The translations under genes and the position numbers were made by a program. Source: Nonomuraea antri (GTDB taxonomy: Bacteria; Actinomycetota; Actinomycetes; Streptosporangiales; Streptosporangiaceae). Taken from it: 64,000 bases of DNA. Under the pieces are notes generated by a model. It was not told the DNA's origin. It ran no database searches and worked only from the letters and a program-made list of their open reading frames with translations. Within the stretch, counting starts at the first letter, position 1; every line of letters starts with the position of its first letter. Below are positions 6,898-14,729 of this stretch, one piece after another. Location: contig NZ_JABCPZ010000004.1 of the NCBI RefSeq assembly GCF_013283785.1, positions 1 to 64,000 on the forward strand, in the 5' to 3' direction.

Positions 6898-8502
6898 ATG
6901 AGCAAGTTCAACACCGCCCGCACCCGTACGGCCGCCACCAGCCCGGTCAAGACCGAGGCCACGCCGTTCGGCCGTACGTACGAGGGCGCCCCCGGCTACT
7001 CCCGCGACGCCAAGAGCGAGCTGTTCCTGCTGGCCGTGTCGAACATGGTCGGCGAGAACACCTTCTATGAGAAGGCCGGCGCCCGGGACGACCGATTCAG
7101 CCGGCTCGTCCACCAGGTCGCCGTCGAGGACGGGGAGTGGCTGGCCCGGTTCCTTCCATGGCTGCGCGGCGAGGCGAACATGCGCTCGGCGCCGATCGTG
7201 GCCGCGCTGGAGGCCGTCCGAGCGCGCCTGGCGGCCGGGGAGCATGGCCACAACCGGCAACTGCTGGCCAGCGTGCTGCAGCGGGCCGACGAGCCGGGCG
7301 AGGCGCTCGCCTACTGGACCTCCCGCTACGGCCGGGCGATCCCGAAGCCGATCAAGCGTGGCATCGCCGACGCCGTGGCCCGGCTGTACAGCGAGAAGTC
7401 GCTGCTCAAGTACGACAGCGACAGCCGCGGCTGGCGGTTCGGCGACGTGATCGACCTCGTGCACCCGAGCCCCGACCCGGGCAAGGCGTGGCAGGGCGAC
7501 CTGTTCCAGCATGCGCTGGACCGGCGCCACAACCGGGACAAGCCCATCCCGGTGAGCCTGCGCATGCTGGCCGCGCGCGCCGAGCTGATGGCGCTCTCTG
7601 TCGAGGCGCGCGCCGCGGTGCTCGCCGCCGAGCCCGAGCGGCTCGCCGCGGCCGGCATGACGTGGGAGTCGCTGGCCGGCTGGCTGCAGGGTCCGATGGG
7701 CAGGGGCGCATGGGAGTCGATCATCCCGACCATGGGCCTGATGTCGCTCACGCGGAACCTACGCAACTTCGACCAGGCCGACGTCAGTGACGTCGTGGCC
7801 GCCACCGTGGCAGCGCGGCTCGCCGACCCGGAGGAGGTGCGCCGGTCCCGGCAGTTCCCCTTCCGGTTCCTCGCCGCCTACCGGGCAGCGCCGTCGCTGC
7901 GCTGGGCCTACCCGCTCGAGCAGGCTCTCGGCCACTCGCTGGCCAACGTGCCCGCGCTGGCCGGGCGGACGCTGGTGCTTGTCGACCGGTCGCCGTCCAT
8001 GTGGTTCCAGACCATGTCCAAGCACTCCGACATGCCGTGGGCCGACGCCGCCGCGGTGTTCGGCGCGGCCATCGCCCTGCGCGCCGAGGCCGCGGACCTG
8101 GTCGAGTTCGGCATCGCGAACGGGCCCGTCCCGTTCAGCCGTGGCGAGTCGGTGCTGAAGGTCGTGGAGCGGTTCCGCCGGCTGGACGGGACGGACATCC
8201 CGTCGGCGGTGCGTGCGCACCTGCGCCCGCATCACACCCGGGTCGTGATCGTCACCGACGAGCAGACCCGGCCGGGCTGGCTGCCGTCCAACGGCTACAA
8301 CTACGGCGGCGGGCACGAGGCGCGCGTCGACGACCTCATCCCGGCCAGCGTGCCGCTGTACATGTGGAACTTCGGTGGCTACTCGCACGGCGCGGCACCG
8401 TCCGGGCAGAGCAACCGGCACACCTTCGGGGGTCTCTCCGACCAGGCGTTCCAGATGATCCCGCTGCTGGAGGCCAGCCGCAACGCGACCTGGCCGTTCT
8501 AG
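6898..8502 (+). CDS. rsr: TROVE-domain protein (Ro60/Rsr ortholog)
   Basis: 534 residues from ATG 6898 (MSKFNTARTRTAATSPVKTE). A TTG start 45 bases earlier would lie at the end of the Y RNA and is less likely. Residues ~20-350 form the TROVE HEAT-repeat ring (GYSRDAKSELFLLAVSNMVG, WLRGEANMRSAPIVAALEAV). Residues ~355-530 form a vWA-like domain with an intact MIDAS start at D363 (LVLVDRSPSMW). Bacterial Rsr binds Y RNA on the ring's outer surface and threads misfolded RNA ends through the hole. In some bacteria it tethers PNPase or acts with RtcB ligase. Here three Y-RNA-like genes lie immediately upstream on the same strand. No rtcB or pnp is in the window. Confidence 0.95.
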   Translation: MSKFNTARTRTAATSPVKTEATPFGRTYEGAPGYSRDAKSELFLLAVSNMVGENTFYEKAGARDDRFSRLVHQVAVEDGEWLARFLPWLRGEANMRSAPIVAALEAVRARLAAGEHGHNRQLLASVLQRADEPGEALAYWTSRYGRAIPKPIKRGIADAVARLYSEKSLLKYDSDSRGWRFGDVIDLVHPSPDPGKAWQGDLFQHALDRRHNRDKPIPVSLRMLAARAELMALSVEARAAVLAAEPERLAAAGMTWESLAGWLQGPMGRGAWESIIPTMGLMSLTRNLRNFDQADVSDVVAATVAARLADPEEVRRSRQFPFRFLAAYRAAPSLRWAYPLEQALGHSLANVPALAGRTLVLVDRSPSMWFQTMSKHSDMPWADAAAVFGAAIALRAEAADLVEFGIANGPVPFSRGESVLKVVERFRRLDGTDIPSAVRAHLRPHHTRVVIVTDEQTRPGWLPSNGYNYGGGHEARVDDLIPASVPLYMWNFGGYSHGAAPSGQSNRHTFGGLSDQAFQMIPLLEASRNATWPF

Positions 8503-8504
8503 AG

Positions 8505-8537
8505 AGTGTGGCCCGGGCCCAACGCCCGAGCCACACT
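8505..8537 (+). terminator. Terminator hairpin after the TROVE gene
   Basis: AGTGTGGCCCGGGC (8505-8518), loop CCAAC, GCCCGAGCCACACT (8524-8537): 14 pairs with a single G.T. There is no strong T-tract, as is usual in actinobacteria. It separates the Ro/Y locus from the convergent lanthipeptide relic. Confidence 0.7.
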
Positions 8538-8546
8538 GCTCTGTCG

Positions 8547-8741
8547 TCATCTACCTGGGGGAGTAGGTGAGTCACGACGACATGCGGCAGCATCATCCGC
8601 ACGCTGGGCTGCCAGACAAGCCCGGTTCTGGACTCGGGCGACGCGTTGTTCGAGGGTGCGGCACACCACGCGCGGGCGTGGTACCAGAGGGAAGCGTCGC
8701 GCCACCTCCAGCGGGGCGGGCGCGAGGCCGATGCGGTGCAC
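8547..8741 (-). pseudogene. Truncated FxLD-cluster accessory gene (N-terminal scrap)
   Basis: It starts at GTG 8741 with a good AGGAGG site (MHRIGLAPAPLEVARRFPLV, PRPRVVCRTLEQRVARVQNR). This matches the N-terminus of the gene at 38292-39437 (MNALIQEVAQRFPLIARPRP, CLPLQARVDELRDLAAAA). After about 45 residues the similarity stops and a stop codon follows. It sits directly downstream of a methyltransferase, as part of the remains of a second lanthipeptide-type cluster. The breakpoint lies next to the TROVE terminator. Confidence 0.6.
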
Positions 8742-8785
8742 GATCCTGACCTCCTGTCGGCAGAGCTCGAGGGAGAGCGTCTTTG

Positions 8786-10003
8786 TCACCAGGCGACGGT
8801 CAGCCGGGTTCCGGGCCGGTCGATCACATATCCGGGTGGCAGCTCGGCCGTGCCTGCCGGGTGGGCGGTGATGCGGGGCTGGGCTGGGCGCGTCTTGTCC
8901 CAGGTGTGCAGTAGTCCGGCCAGGTGCTCGGCGAGTTCGGTGCAGGTCGGGCCGTGCGCGATCACGCCGAGTTCGTGCCGACCGGTTCCGCGCGAACCGT
9001 CCTCGAACGGACGCAATGCCAGGTAGGCGATGCTGCTGTCGTCGTAAAAGCTGGCCCCGGCCCAGCGCAGCGCGGGGGTGGCGATGCCGCGGTCGCGGGC
9101 GTCCGGCCCGGCCGACAGCCGGCCGAAGCGGCTGCCGGTGGTGACCAGCCACAGGTCCAGGTGCTCGACGGGTTGCTCGTCGCGGATCTCGATGCCGGTC
9201 CACTCCTGATGGGCGGGATAGGTGAGGGTACGGGACAGATCCGTTCCGCTGGACGAGGCGCGATCGATGCTGAAGGTCACGTCGTCGGCGAGGCGTAGGG
9301 TGTGTCCGTCGTGTGCGGTCGAGCCGCGCATGTTGACGAACCCGCACACCAATGCTGAGTTGGACGTCATCAGATCCGGCTGCTGCAGGTCGAGTGCCAG
9401 CGAGCGGGTCAGGCCGCTGGGGTGCAGGACGAGCGGTACGACCATGCGACCGTCCGTCGCGAGCTGCTGCCACCAGGCGGGCGGCAGGTCCCATGCACCG
9501 GCGGTGACGATGATCCGGTCGTACGGCGCTCCTGCGGGGTGGCCGTCCGCACCGTCGCCGCAGATCACTTCGACCTGCTGGTACCCACTCGCCCGCAGGC
9601 CGCGACGCGCCGCCTCGACGATGTCATCGTCGATGTCGATCGTGACGACCTGGCCGTCGGGGCCGGTCAGTTCGGCCATGAGGGCGGCGTTGATACCGGT
9701 GCCTGCGCCGATTTCCAGCACGTGCTGGCCCGGTTGGAGATCGAGCTGTTCCAGCATCGCGGCGACGAGGTTCGGGTTGGAGGCCGAGGAGATGGCCGTG
9801 CCGTCTTGGCCGTACTTCGTCTTGATCACTTTCGGGGCGTAGGCGTCCTGCAGCTCTTCTCCGGGCAGGAACAGGTGCCGGGGGACGGTCAGGAAGGCGG
9901 CTTCGACCCTTTCGGTGGTGAACGTGCCGCGACCGCGGATGTAATCGGCCAGCGCGTCGCGCAGTTGCTCAGGGCTGGGTGTGGGGTCGATGTCACCTGT
10001 CAC
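8786..10003 (-). CDS. Methyltransferase of the FxLD lanthipeptide system
   Basis: 405 residues from GTG 10003. Residues ~1-210 form a protein-L-isoaspartate O-methyltransferase (PCMT) fold (VPRHLFLPGEELQDAYAPKV, then SAM motif VLEIGAGTGINAALMAELTG, and YDRIIVTAGAWDLPPAWWQQ). The ~190-residue C-terminal extension is typical of the FxLD-system methyltransferases. These methylate Asp/Glu-derived carboxylates in RiPP precursors rather than repairing proteins. A homologue with the same layout occurs at 44963-46171 inside a complete cluster. This copy is intact, but its cluster partners are truncated on both sides. Its frame is open upstream into the neighbouring remnant, so the original may have been longer or coupled. 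Confidence 0.85.
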   Translation of the reverse strand: MTGDIDPTPSPEQLRDALADYIRGRGTFTTERVEAAFLTVPRHLFLPGEELQDAYAPKVIKTKYGQDGTAISSASNPNLVAAMLEQLDLQPGQHVLEIGAGTGINAALMAELTGPDGQVVTIDIDDDIVEAARRGLRASGYQQVEVICGDGADGHPAGAPYDRIIVTAGAWDLPPAWWQQLATDGRMVVPLVLHPSGLTRSLALDLQQPDLMTSNSALVCGFVNMRGSTAHDGHTLRLADDVTFSIDRASSSGTDLSRTLTYPAHQEWTGIEIRDEQPVEHLDLWLVTTGSRFGRLSAGPDARDRGIATPALRWAGASFYDDSSIAYLALRPFEDGSRGTGRHELGVIAHGPTCTELAEHLAGLLHTWDKTRPAQPRITAHPAGTAELPPGYVIDRPGTRLTVAW

Positions 10004-10005
10004 CG

Positions 10006-10278
10006 CGCCGAGAGTAGCCGCAGGTGGCGACGCCTGGCCGGGGTGGAAGACCAGGTCGGCGGCGGTGGCGGCGTATTGCGCCTGCGTGAGGGCGGGGATG
10101 CCCGCACGGTTCCAGGTGAACAGGACGTGGTGGGCGAGTATGTCCCGTAGGCCGCGCGTAAGGCGGCCCTGTTCCGCGAGCGCGGGGAGCTTTCCGCCTG
10201 TCTGGTGGAAGGCGTCGGATCAGGCCGGTGCGGCGGCGAGCGGGCTGGTCGCGCTGGCGGCGCGGGCGGTGATGCGCT
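10006..10278 (-). pseudogene. C-terminal remnant of a thiopeptide-type bacteriocin biosynthesis protein
   Basis: The minus-strand frame reads SDAFHQTGGKLPALAEQGRL, TRGLRDILAHHVLFTWNRAG, IPALTQAQYAATAADLVFHP. It aligns with the end of the protein at 39434-40267 (AAFDATGCELAALSANGLLH, RAVLAHHIIFAWNRHGIPYA). An in-frame TGA sits where Trp is expected (PA*SDAFH), and the rest of the gene is gone. The junction with the serine recombinase lies at about 10279. The frame runs into the methyltransferase without an intervening stop. Confidence 0.7.
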
Positions 10279-10281
10279 CAG

Positions 10282-12090
10282 ATGCTCATAGAGCCACGCG
10301 GAGGAAAGATCGTCGAACAGCACTTCGACATCGACAAATCCCGCTTTATCCCGCCTCAGCGCCGCCCGGAAGCCGGTGCTTTGCTGGGTGAGCTGAGAAA
10401 CCCTCGAAGAGCCTTCGACGCCGTCGTCGTCGGGGAGCCGCAGCGTGCCTTCTACGGCAACCAGTTCGGCAACACCTTCGACATCTTCAACCACTTCGGA
10501 GTGCCGCTGTGGGTACCCGAGGTGGGCGGCCCGATCGACCCGACCAACGAAGCCCACGAACTCATCATGATGATGTTCGGCGGCGTCAGTAAGGGCGAGC
10601 GGAACCGCATCAAGGTCAGAGTCCGGACCGCCATGAGCGCCCTGGCGGAGATCGAGGGACGCTTCCTCGGCGGACGTCCGCCCTACGGCTATCTCCTGAC
10701 CGATCTCGGGCCGCACCCGAACCCGGCCAAGGCCGCCGACGGCAAACGGCTTCACGGCTTGGACCTCGATCCCTACGCCGCCCTGGTCGTCCAGCGGATC
10801 TTCGCTGAGTTCCTGGAAGGCAGCGGTCTCTTCGCGATCGCCGAAGGACTGACGCGAGATGGGATCCCCTGTCCCTCGGCCCATGACCCGAAGCGGAACC
10901 GGCACCGGTCAGGAATCGCCTGGTCCAAGGGGGCCGTCCGGACGATTCTCACCAATCCTCGCTACACCGGCCGCCAGGTCTGGAACCGGCAGCGCAAGGA
11001 CGAAGTGCTGTTGGATGTCGATGACGTGACGCTCGGGCACACCACCAAGCAGCGCTGGAACGACTCCGACAAGTGGATCTTCTCGAAGAAGGCCGTGCAT
11101 CCCCAGCTCGTGGACGACGACACCTTTCGCAACGTGCAAGACATTCTCGCTGCTCGCGGCAGAGGACCCTGCGAGCACAAACCGCATCGCACCCGCCATC
11201 CCTATGCCTTCAAGGGCGCGATCCGCTGCGGCCTGTGCCTTCGCAAGATGCAGAGTCAGTGGATCAACGAGGCCGCCTACTACCGGTGCGCCTTCGCCCG
11301 TGAGTACGCGCTGGGCAACAAGATCGAGCACCCGCTCAACGTCTACCTCCGTGAGGACGCCATCCTGCCCCGCGTCGACCGCTGGCTTTCCAAGGTGTTC
11401 GCGCCACACCGCCTCACCCAGACGATCGACGACATGTTCGCCGACCAGCCGGATCGCAACCACGACGCGATGACCGAAGCCACCCGCAAGAGGATCGCGG
11501 ACGTGGAGACCAAGTTGGCCCGTTACCGCGCCGCCATCGAAGCCGGCGGCGACCCGGCCGAGATCGGCCGATGGGTCAACGAGGCCAAGGCTGAACGACT
11601 CAAGGCAGAAGCCGAACTGCGTCAGAGCCGGAAGGGTGCCCCGATGTCCAGAACCGAGATCGCCGAGCTGGTGACGGAGATCGGTGACATGGCCAGAGCC
11701 GTCGCCGATGCTCCTGTGAAGCGCAAGCACGAGACCTATCAGTGGATGGGCCTGCGCCTGACCTATCACCCCGGACAAGCAAAAGTGAGGGCCGAGATCC
11801 ATCTCAGCCCTCACGTAGTGAAAAGGTACGTGTCCGAGGACTTAGCGCCACCGGACGCACATGGCCCAGAGGTATCCCCATCCCCAAACATCACATTCCT
11901 GTCGCCTGACATGCGAAACCCGCGCCCGGTTGAGCGGTCAGCTGGAGCGGTCCCGTCGGTGGATCGTTCGCGCCAGGCCAACGTTTACCGAGGCGCAGCC
12001 GCTTCACCATCCCACGGGCGCCGACTCTATATATCGATCTTGCAGATCGCCTTTAGGCATCAATGCCTGGAGCGACCACAGGATCCGTAG
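10282..12090 (+). pseudogene. Large serine recombinase lacking its catalytic N-terminus
   Basis: 602 residues of continuous ORF. It starts inside the resolvase domain (LIEPRGGKIVEQHFDIDKSR, PQRAFYGNQFGNTFDIFNHF, GGVSKGERNRIKVRVRTAMS). It continues through the recombinase domain (GRFLGGRPPYGYLLTDLGPH), a zinc ribbon (CGLCLRKMQSQW) and a coiled-coil. Intact relatives have ~35 further residues upstream with the catalytic serine in a Y.R.S motif. Here that part is replaced by the lanthipeptide relic, so strand exchange should be impossible. The ORF is otherwise undamaged, which implies recent truncation. The last ~60 residues after HLSPHVVKRYV read through poorly conserved sequence. Confidence 0.85.
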
Positions 12091-12117
12091 ACCTCAAACC
12101 GCCTGGCGACGAACGTG

Positions 12118-12978
12118 TTAACCGACATGGAAATCCTTGAACTGGGGTTGGTCGCTCTCGATCCAGTGCAATCGGACCACAGGCGCGTCGCTTCCACCCA
12201 CCCAGGGAAGCTCCATGGGGATTGTCCGTGTTTGACCAGCATGAATGACGGTCGAAGCCTCGGACGTCATCAGGAGCAGCCCGGAGTTGCCCAAAACCTC
12301 GAAGGACACCTTCTCGGCATCGCTCGTCCCGCGGTTAGTGACCTCCAGCCACCTTCGTGTCCGGTACTTCGGGTTTCCCTTCGTGTCGCTGCCGGAGATC
12401 TCACGCTCCCCTTGAGGCTGAACTATGAAATCCACTGTTGGGGCTACGTCATGCTGGAGGACCGGTTCAACTGGGGAAATCTTGGCGAGGTCATGCTCGA
12501 TGGCCTTCCAAACCTCGTGCTCGAGCTGGCTCGGGTTGTGAAACTCTCCAAGGATGCCCTGAGGTTCGAGTTGCTTTCTGAACTGTCGAAGACCGTCAAG
12601 CTGAGCCGTATCGACATCGTTCGGCAGCGGAGCCATGGAGAAGTAGACATGAACCGGCTTTCCGTGGGCAACGGCGCGCTGGATCTCCTCAGCCGTCCCC
12701 GAAGCCGCCTCGGGGGTCGGAGAGCCAAGCCTGCTGCCGAAGAGAGCGATGACGATGTCCGAACTATCGACACCTTGAGAGTTGATCAGCGACTGAGGGT
12801 GTCCACCGAGCTCAGGTACTGCAGATGTTTCCCAGCGCCACGGCTGGAGGACAACACCCTTGTTCTTCGCGTTCGCGTCATTCCACCCATGAATCGCCTT
12901 TTCGACCGCGTCGCGCGCCTCCGCTACATCGGACGGGGATGCGATCATGACACGGAAAACCGTCGCAGTGTAGGCCAT
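12118..12978 (-). CDS. DUF4062-like protein with C-terminal Ig-like domain
   Basis: 286 residues. The N-terminal ~160 (TVFRVMIASPSDVAEARDAV, LINSQGVDSSDIVIALFGSR, AEEIQRAVAHGKPVHVYFSM) fit DUF4062-type domains. These have a TIR/STIR-like alpha-beta fold and typically open with a V.ISS..D...ER-like motif. The C-terminal ~110 residues are beta-rich (WLEVTNRGTSDAEKVSFEVL), resembling a CARDB/Ig-like module. Such proteins are frequent in defence islands and are thought to act as signalling or effector components, but the function is unproven. The gene is convergent with the broken recombinase and stands alone. Assignment is by motif appearance only. Confidence 0.55.
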   Translation of the reverse strand: MAYTATVFRVMIASPSDVAEARDAVEKAIHGWNDANAKNKGVVLQPWRWETSAVPELGGHPQSLINSQGVDSSDIVIALFGSRLGSPTPEAASGTAEEIQRAVAHGKPVHVYFSMAPLPNDVDTAQLDGLRQFRKQLEPQGILGEFHNPSQLEHEVWKAIEHDLAKISPVEPVLQHDVAPTVDFIVQPQGEREISGSDTKGNPKYRTRRWLEVTNRGTSDAEKVSFEVLGNSGLLLMTSEASTVIHAGQTRTIPMELPWVGGSDAPVVRLHWIESDQPQFKDFHVG

Positions 12979-13227
12979 GCTAGAAGCTTACGGGAGGCCA
13001 CCGACGAAACACACGGCACCTGCGTAACTAACAAGCCATCCCGAACAGGCCGGCATGAAGTGCCCATGAAACCTGCGTCTCCTCTGCATTAAAGTGCAGT
13101 ACGGCGAAGCAGGTCACTCCTGCGGATCAGCTCACGCGGACTTCTGCCCCTTTTCAGTTCTACGGCGTCCAGCTGTAGATGTCGTGAGCCGGTGGGCCGG
13201 TAGATTCAGGAAACCCGGTACATCAGG

Positions 13228-13470
13228 CGCTGATGCTGTCGCTGGTCGGGCAATCACAGCGGAAGGTGCTGCGGGCCCGCTATCGCTTGCTGGCCGCGAT
13301 GCGGAACCAGCATGCCGACCAAGGGCGAGTTCTCGGCGGCCGCCCGCCGTACGGCTACCGTTTGGCCGACGCGGGTTCGCATCCGAACCGTGCGCACGCT
13401 CGGGGGAACCCGCCGCCTGCGCCAGCTGGATCTAGATGCGGCCACGGCGTCGCGCGTACGCCGGTGTCCG
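13228..13470 (+). pseudogene. Serine recombinase fragment
   Basis: The frame reads MLSLVGQSQRKVLRARYRLL, RNQHADQGRVLGGRPPYGYR, LADAGSHPNRAHA, then shifts to RRLRQLDLDAATASRVR. This is the junction between the resolvase and recombinase domains, including the hallmark GGRPPYGYRL. Only about 80 codons remain. It belongs to a third large serine recombinase, different from those at 4 kb and 10 kb. Confidence 0.75.
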
Positions 13471-13577
13471 CAACGAGGCTCCGCGCCGGGAGCGGAGACA
13501 ATCCGACGGATGGCTCCCAGACGATCTCTGAGAGCCATCTGACCATCACTCCTCGGTCCGGAGGCGGGCCGAGGCGA

Positions 13578-14156
13578 CTAAAGACGCTTGGCAAAGCCGC
13601 GTCCTCGGTTGACTCGGTTGTACGCGCCGGTCTTGTTGAGGCGCCATCTGAGGAGGTCGACGCTTACACCGAAGCGCTCTGCGGCCTGCTCCATAGGCCA
13701 TTGCTGGCGCGCTATGTACAAGGCTGTTTCTTCTGGGATTAGCAGCACGCCGGCAAGCCAAGCCGCTTCGTCCTCGATGTCTTTACGCCAGTTTCGGCAG
13801 CCTCGGTCATCGATGGCTGGTGTCGGGGGGTGATGCAACAAGCCGTGGCTGGCCTCATGCGTAATGTTGTTCGCCTGGCGCCCGAGTGGCTGAAAGTCGT
13901 TGTGGACGACCGTGCGTTGGCTTCCGTAGAAGACGGTGACAGCGGAGAAGGCGAAGGTCTCCTTGCTGCCGAATTGGGTATGTGCGAGTGGTGCGTCGGC
14001 TTCGAAGTCCGACAAGGGGATGATTGGGATGGCCAGGTGTGCCGCCAGTTGATGAGGGTCCAATCTGTCTACGGTTCGGATGCCAAGTTCTGCGCGTACT
14101 TCGCGGGCGATGTCGTTTGCCTCGGTTTTGAAGCCCCGCCGGTATTGGGTGGCCAT
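13578..14156 (-). CDS. ImmA/IrrE-family metallo-endopeptidase
   Basis: 192 residues from ATG 14156 (MATQYRRGFKTEANDIAREV). It carries the HExxH zinc motif in NITHEASHGLLHHPP with the following conserved IEDEAAWLAGVLLIPEETAL, as in ImmA/IrrE proteins. It ends with an HTH-like segment (AAERFGVSVDLLRWRLNKTG). ImmA-type proteases cleave partner XRE repressors to switch on mobile elements or stress genes. The partner XRE gene lies immediately upstream on the same strand, 4 bp away, so the two form a protease-repressor operon. Confidence 0.9.
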   Translation of the reverse strand: MATQYRRGFKTEANDIAREVRAELGIRTVDRLDPHQLAAHLAIPIIPLSDFEADAPLAHTQFGSKETFAFSAVTVFYGSQRTVVHNDFQPLGRQANNITHEASHGLLHHPPTPAIDDRGCRNWRKDIEDEAAWLAGVLLIPEETALYIARQQWPMEQAAERFGVSVDLLRWRLNKTGAYNRVNRGRGFAKRL

Positions 14157-14160
14157 GGGG

Positions 14161-14472
14161 CTAAGCGTCCTTCCGCAGTCGCTCGTAGGTCGCCTTGATG
14201 AGTTCCTCCAGAGCCACCGCTGCCTCGTCCGATAGGTGGGGATCACTGCGAAGGTACGTCGAGATCATCGCGAGCGCCTCTGGCTTTGCAGTCGTCTCGC
14301 TCTCTGAACGGACGAAGTCGTTGGTGTTGAGTCCTGACCATGCAGCAAGTGCGGCGAGTCCGTCGACATCAGGACGCTTGCCCTGCGCCATCCGGGTCAG
14401 CGTAGAGGCGCTGACGCCTAGCAATCCGCTATCAGTATCGCAACTATCCAGGAGGATAGGTATGACTGCCAT
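14161..14472 (-). CDS. XRE-type repressor partner of ImmA, probably N-truncated
   Basis: It encodes GLLGVSASTLTRMAQGKRPD, VDGLAALAAWSGLNTNDFV and a helical C-terminus (MISTYLRSDPHLSDEAAVAL, EELIKATYERLRKDA). Intact relatives have ~25 further residues of HTH upstream (helix 1-2). Here the ORF begins at ATG 14472 with unrelated residues (MAVIPILLDSCDTDS) and overlaps the start of the divergent multiubiquitin gene. A later TTG start is possible, so the DNA-binding domain may be incomplete. It probably represses the divergent promoter, with relief by the neighbouring protease (inference). Confidence 0.65.
   Translation of the reverse strand: MAVIPILLDSCDTDSGLLGVSASTLTRMAQGKRPDVDGLAALAAWSGLNTNDFVRSESETTAKPEALAMISTYLRSDPHLSDEAAVALEELIKATYERLRKDA
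14444..14459 (+). promoter_or_regulatory. Palindrome overlapping the ribosome site of the multiubiquitin gene
   Basis: CTATCC (14444-14449), AGGA, GGATAG (14454-14459): a perfect 6-bp inverted repeat containing the AGGAGG Shine-Dalgarno sequence, 3 bp before ATG 14462. As DNA it is a candidate operator for the divergent XRE protein. As RNA it would sequester the ribosome site. Either would make expression of the ubiquitin-like operon conditional. Confidence 0.5.
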
Positions 14473-14728
14473 GCCCGAAGCCGAGCAGACGGGTCACCGT
14501 GTGGTCGTGATCATCGTCAACGAGCGATCGGTGAACATCGAGGGCCCGCGCGTTACTGGTTTGCAGATCAAGCAGGCCGCGATCGAGCAGGGCGTCCCCA
14601 TCGAGCTCTCCTTCCTGCTGTCGGAGGAACTGTCCAACCACCACACCAGGTCGGTGGGTGATTCGGACGTGGTCACGGTGAACAAGAACTCCAAGTTCAC
14701 TGCCGTTGCGGACGACGACAACTCCTGA
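14462..14728 (+). CDS. Multiubiquitin-domain (ubiquitin-like) protein
   Basis: 88 residues (MTAMPEAEQTGHRVVVIIVN, ERSVNIEGPRVTGLQIKQAA, IEQGVPIELSFLLSEELSNH). This is the multiubiquitin/DUF2604 beta-grasp pattern: a first strand ending VIIVNERSVNIEGP, the helix TGLQIKQAAIEQGVPI, and later strands. Many relatives carry several tandem domains, while this one has one. It is the presumed protein modifier of the operon, with E2- and E1-like genes directly following. The C-terminus (VADDDNS) does not end in Gly-Gly, so it would need processing or uses another conjugation chemistry. It is preceded by a strong AGGAGG site. Confidence 0.8.
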   Translation: MTAMPEAEQTGHRVVVIIVNERSVNIEGPRVTGLQIKQAAIEQGVPIELSFLLSEELSNHHTRSVGDSDVVTVNKNSKFTAVADDDNS

Positions 14729-14729
14729 C

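Noticed and set aside
8786-10003. Ordinary protein-L-isoaspartate repair methyltransferase
   Set aside because: Twice the normal length, with the FxLD-type C-terminal domain and lanthipeptide relics on both sides.
10282-12090. Functional integrase
   Set aside because: The N-terminal segment with the catalytic serine is absent and replaced by unrelated sequence.
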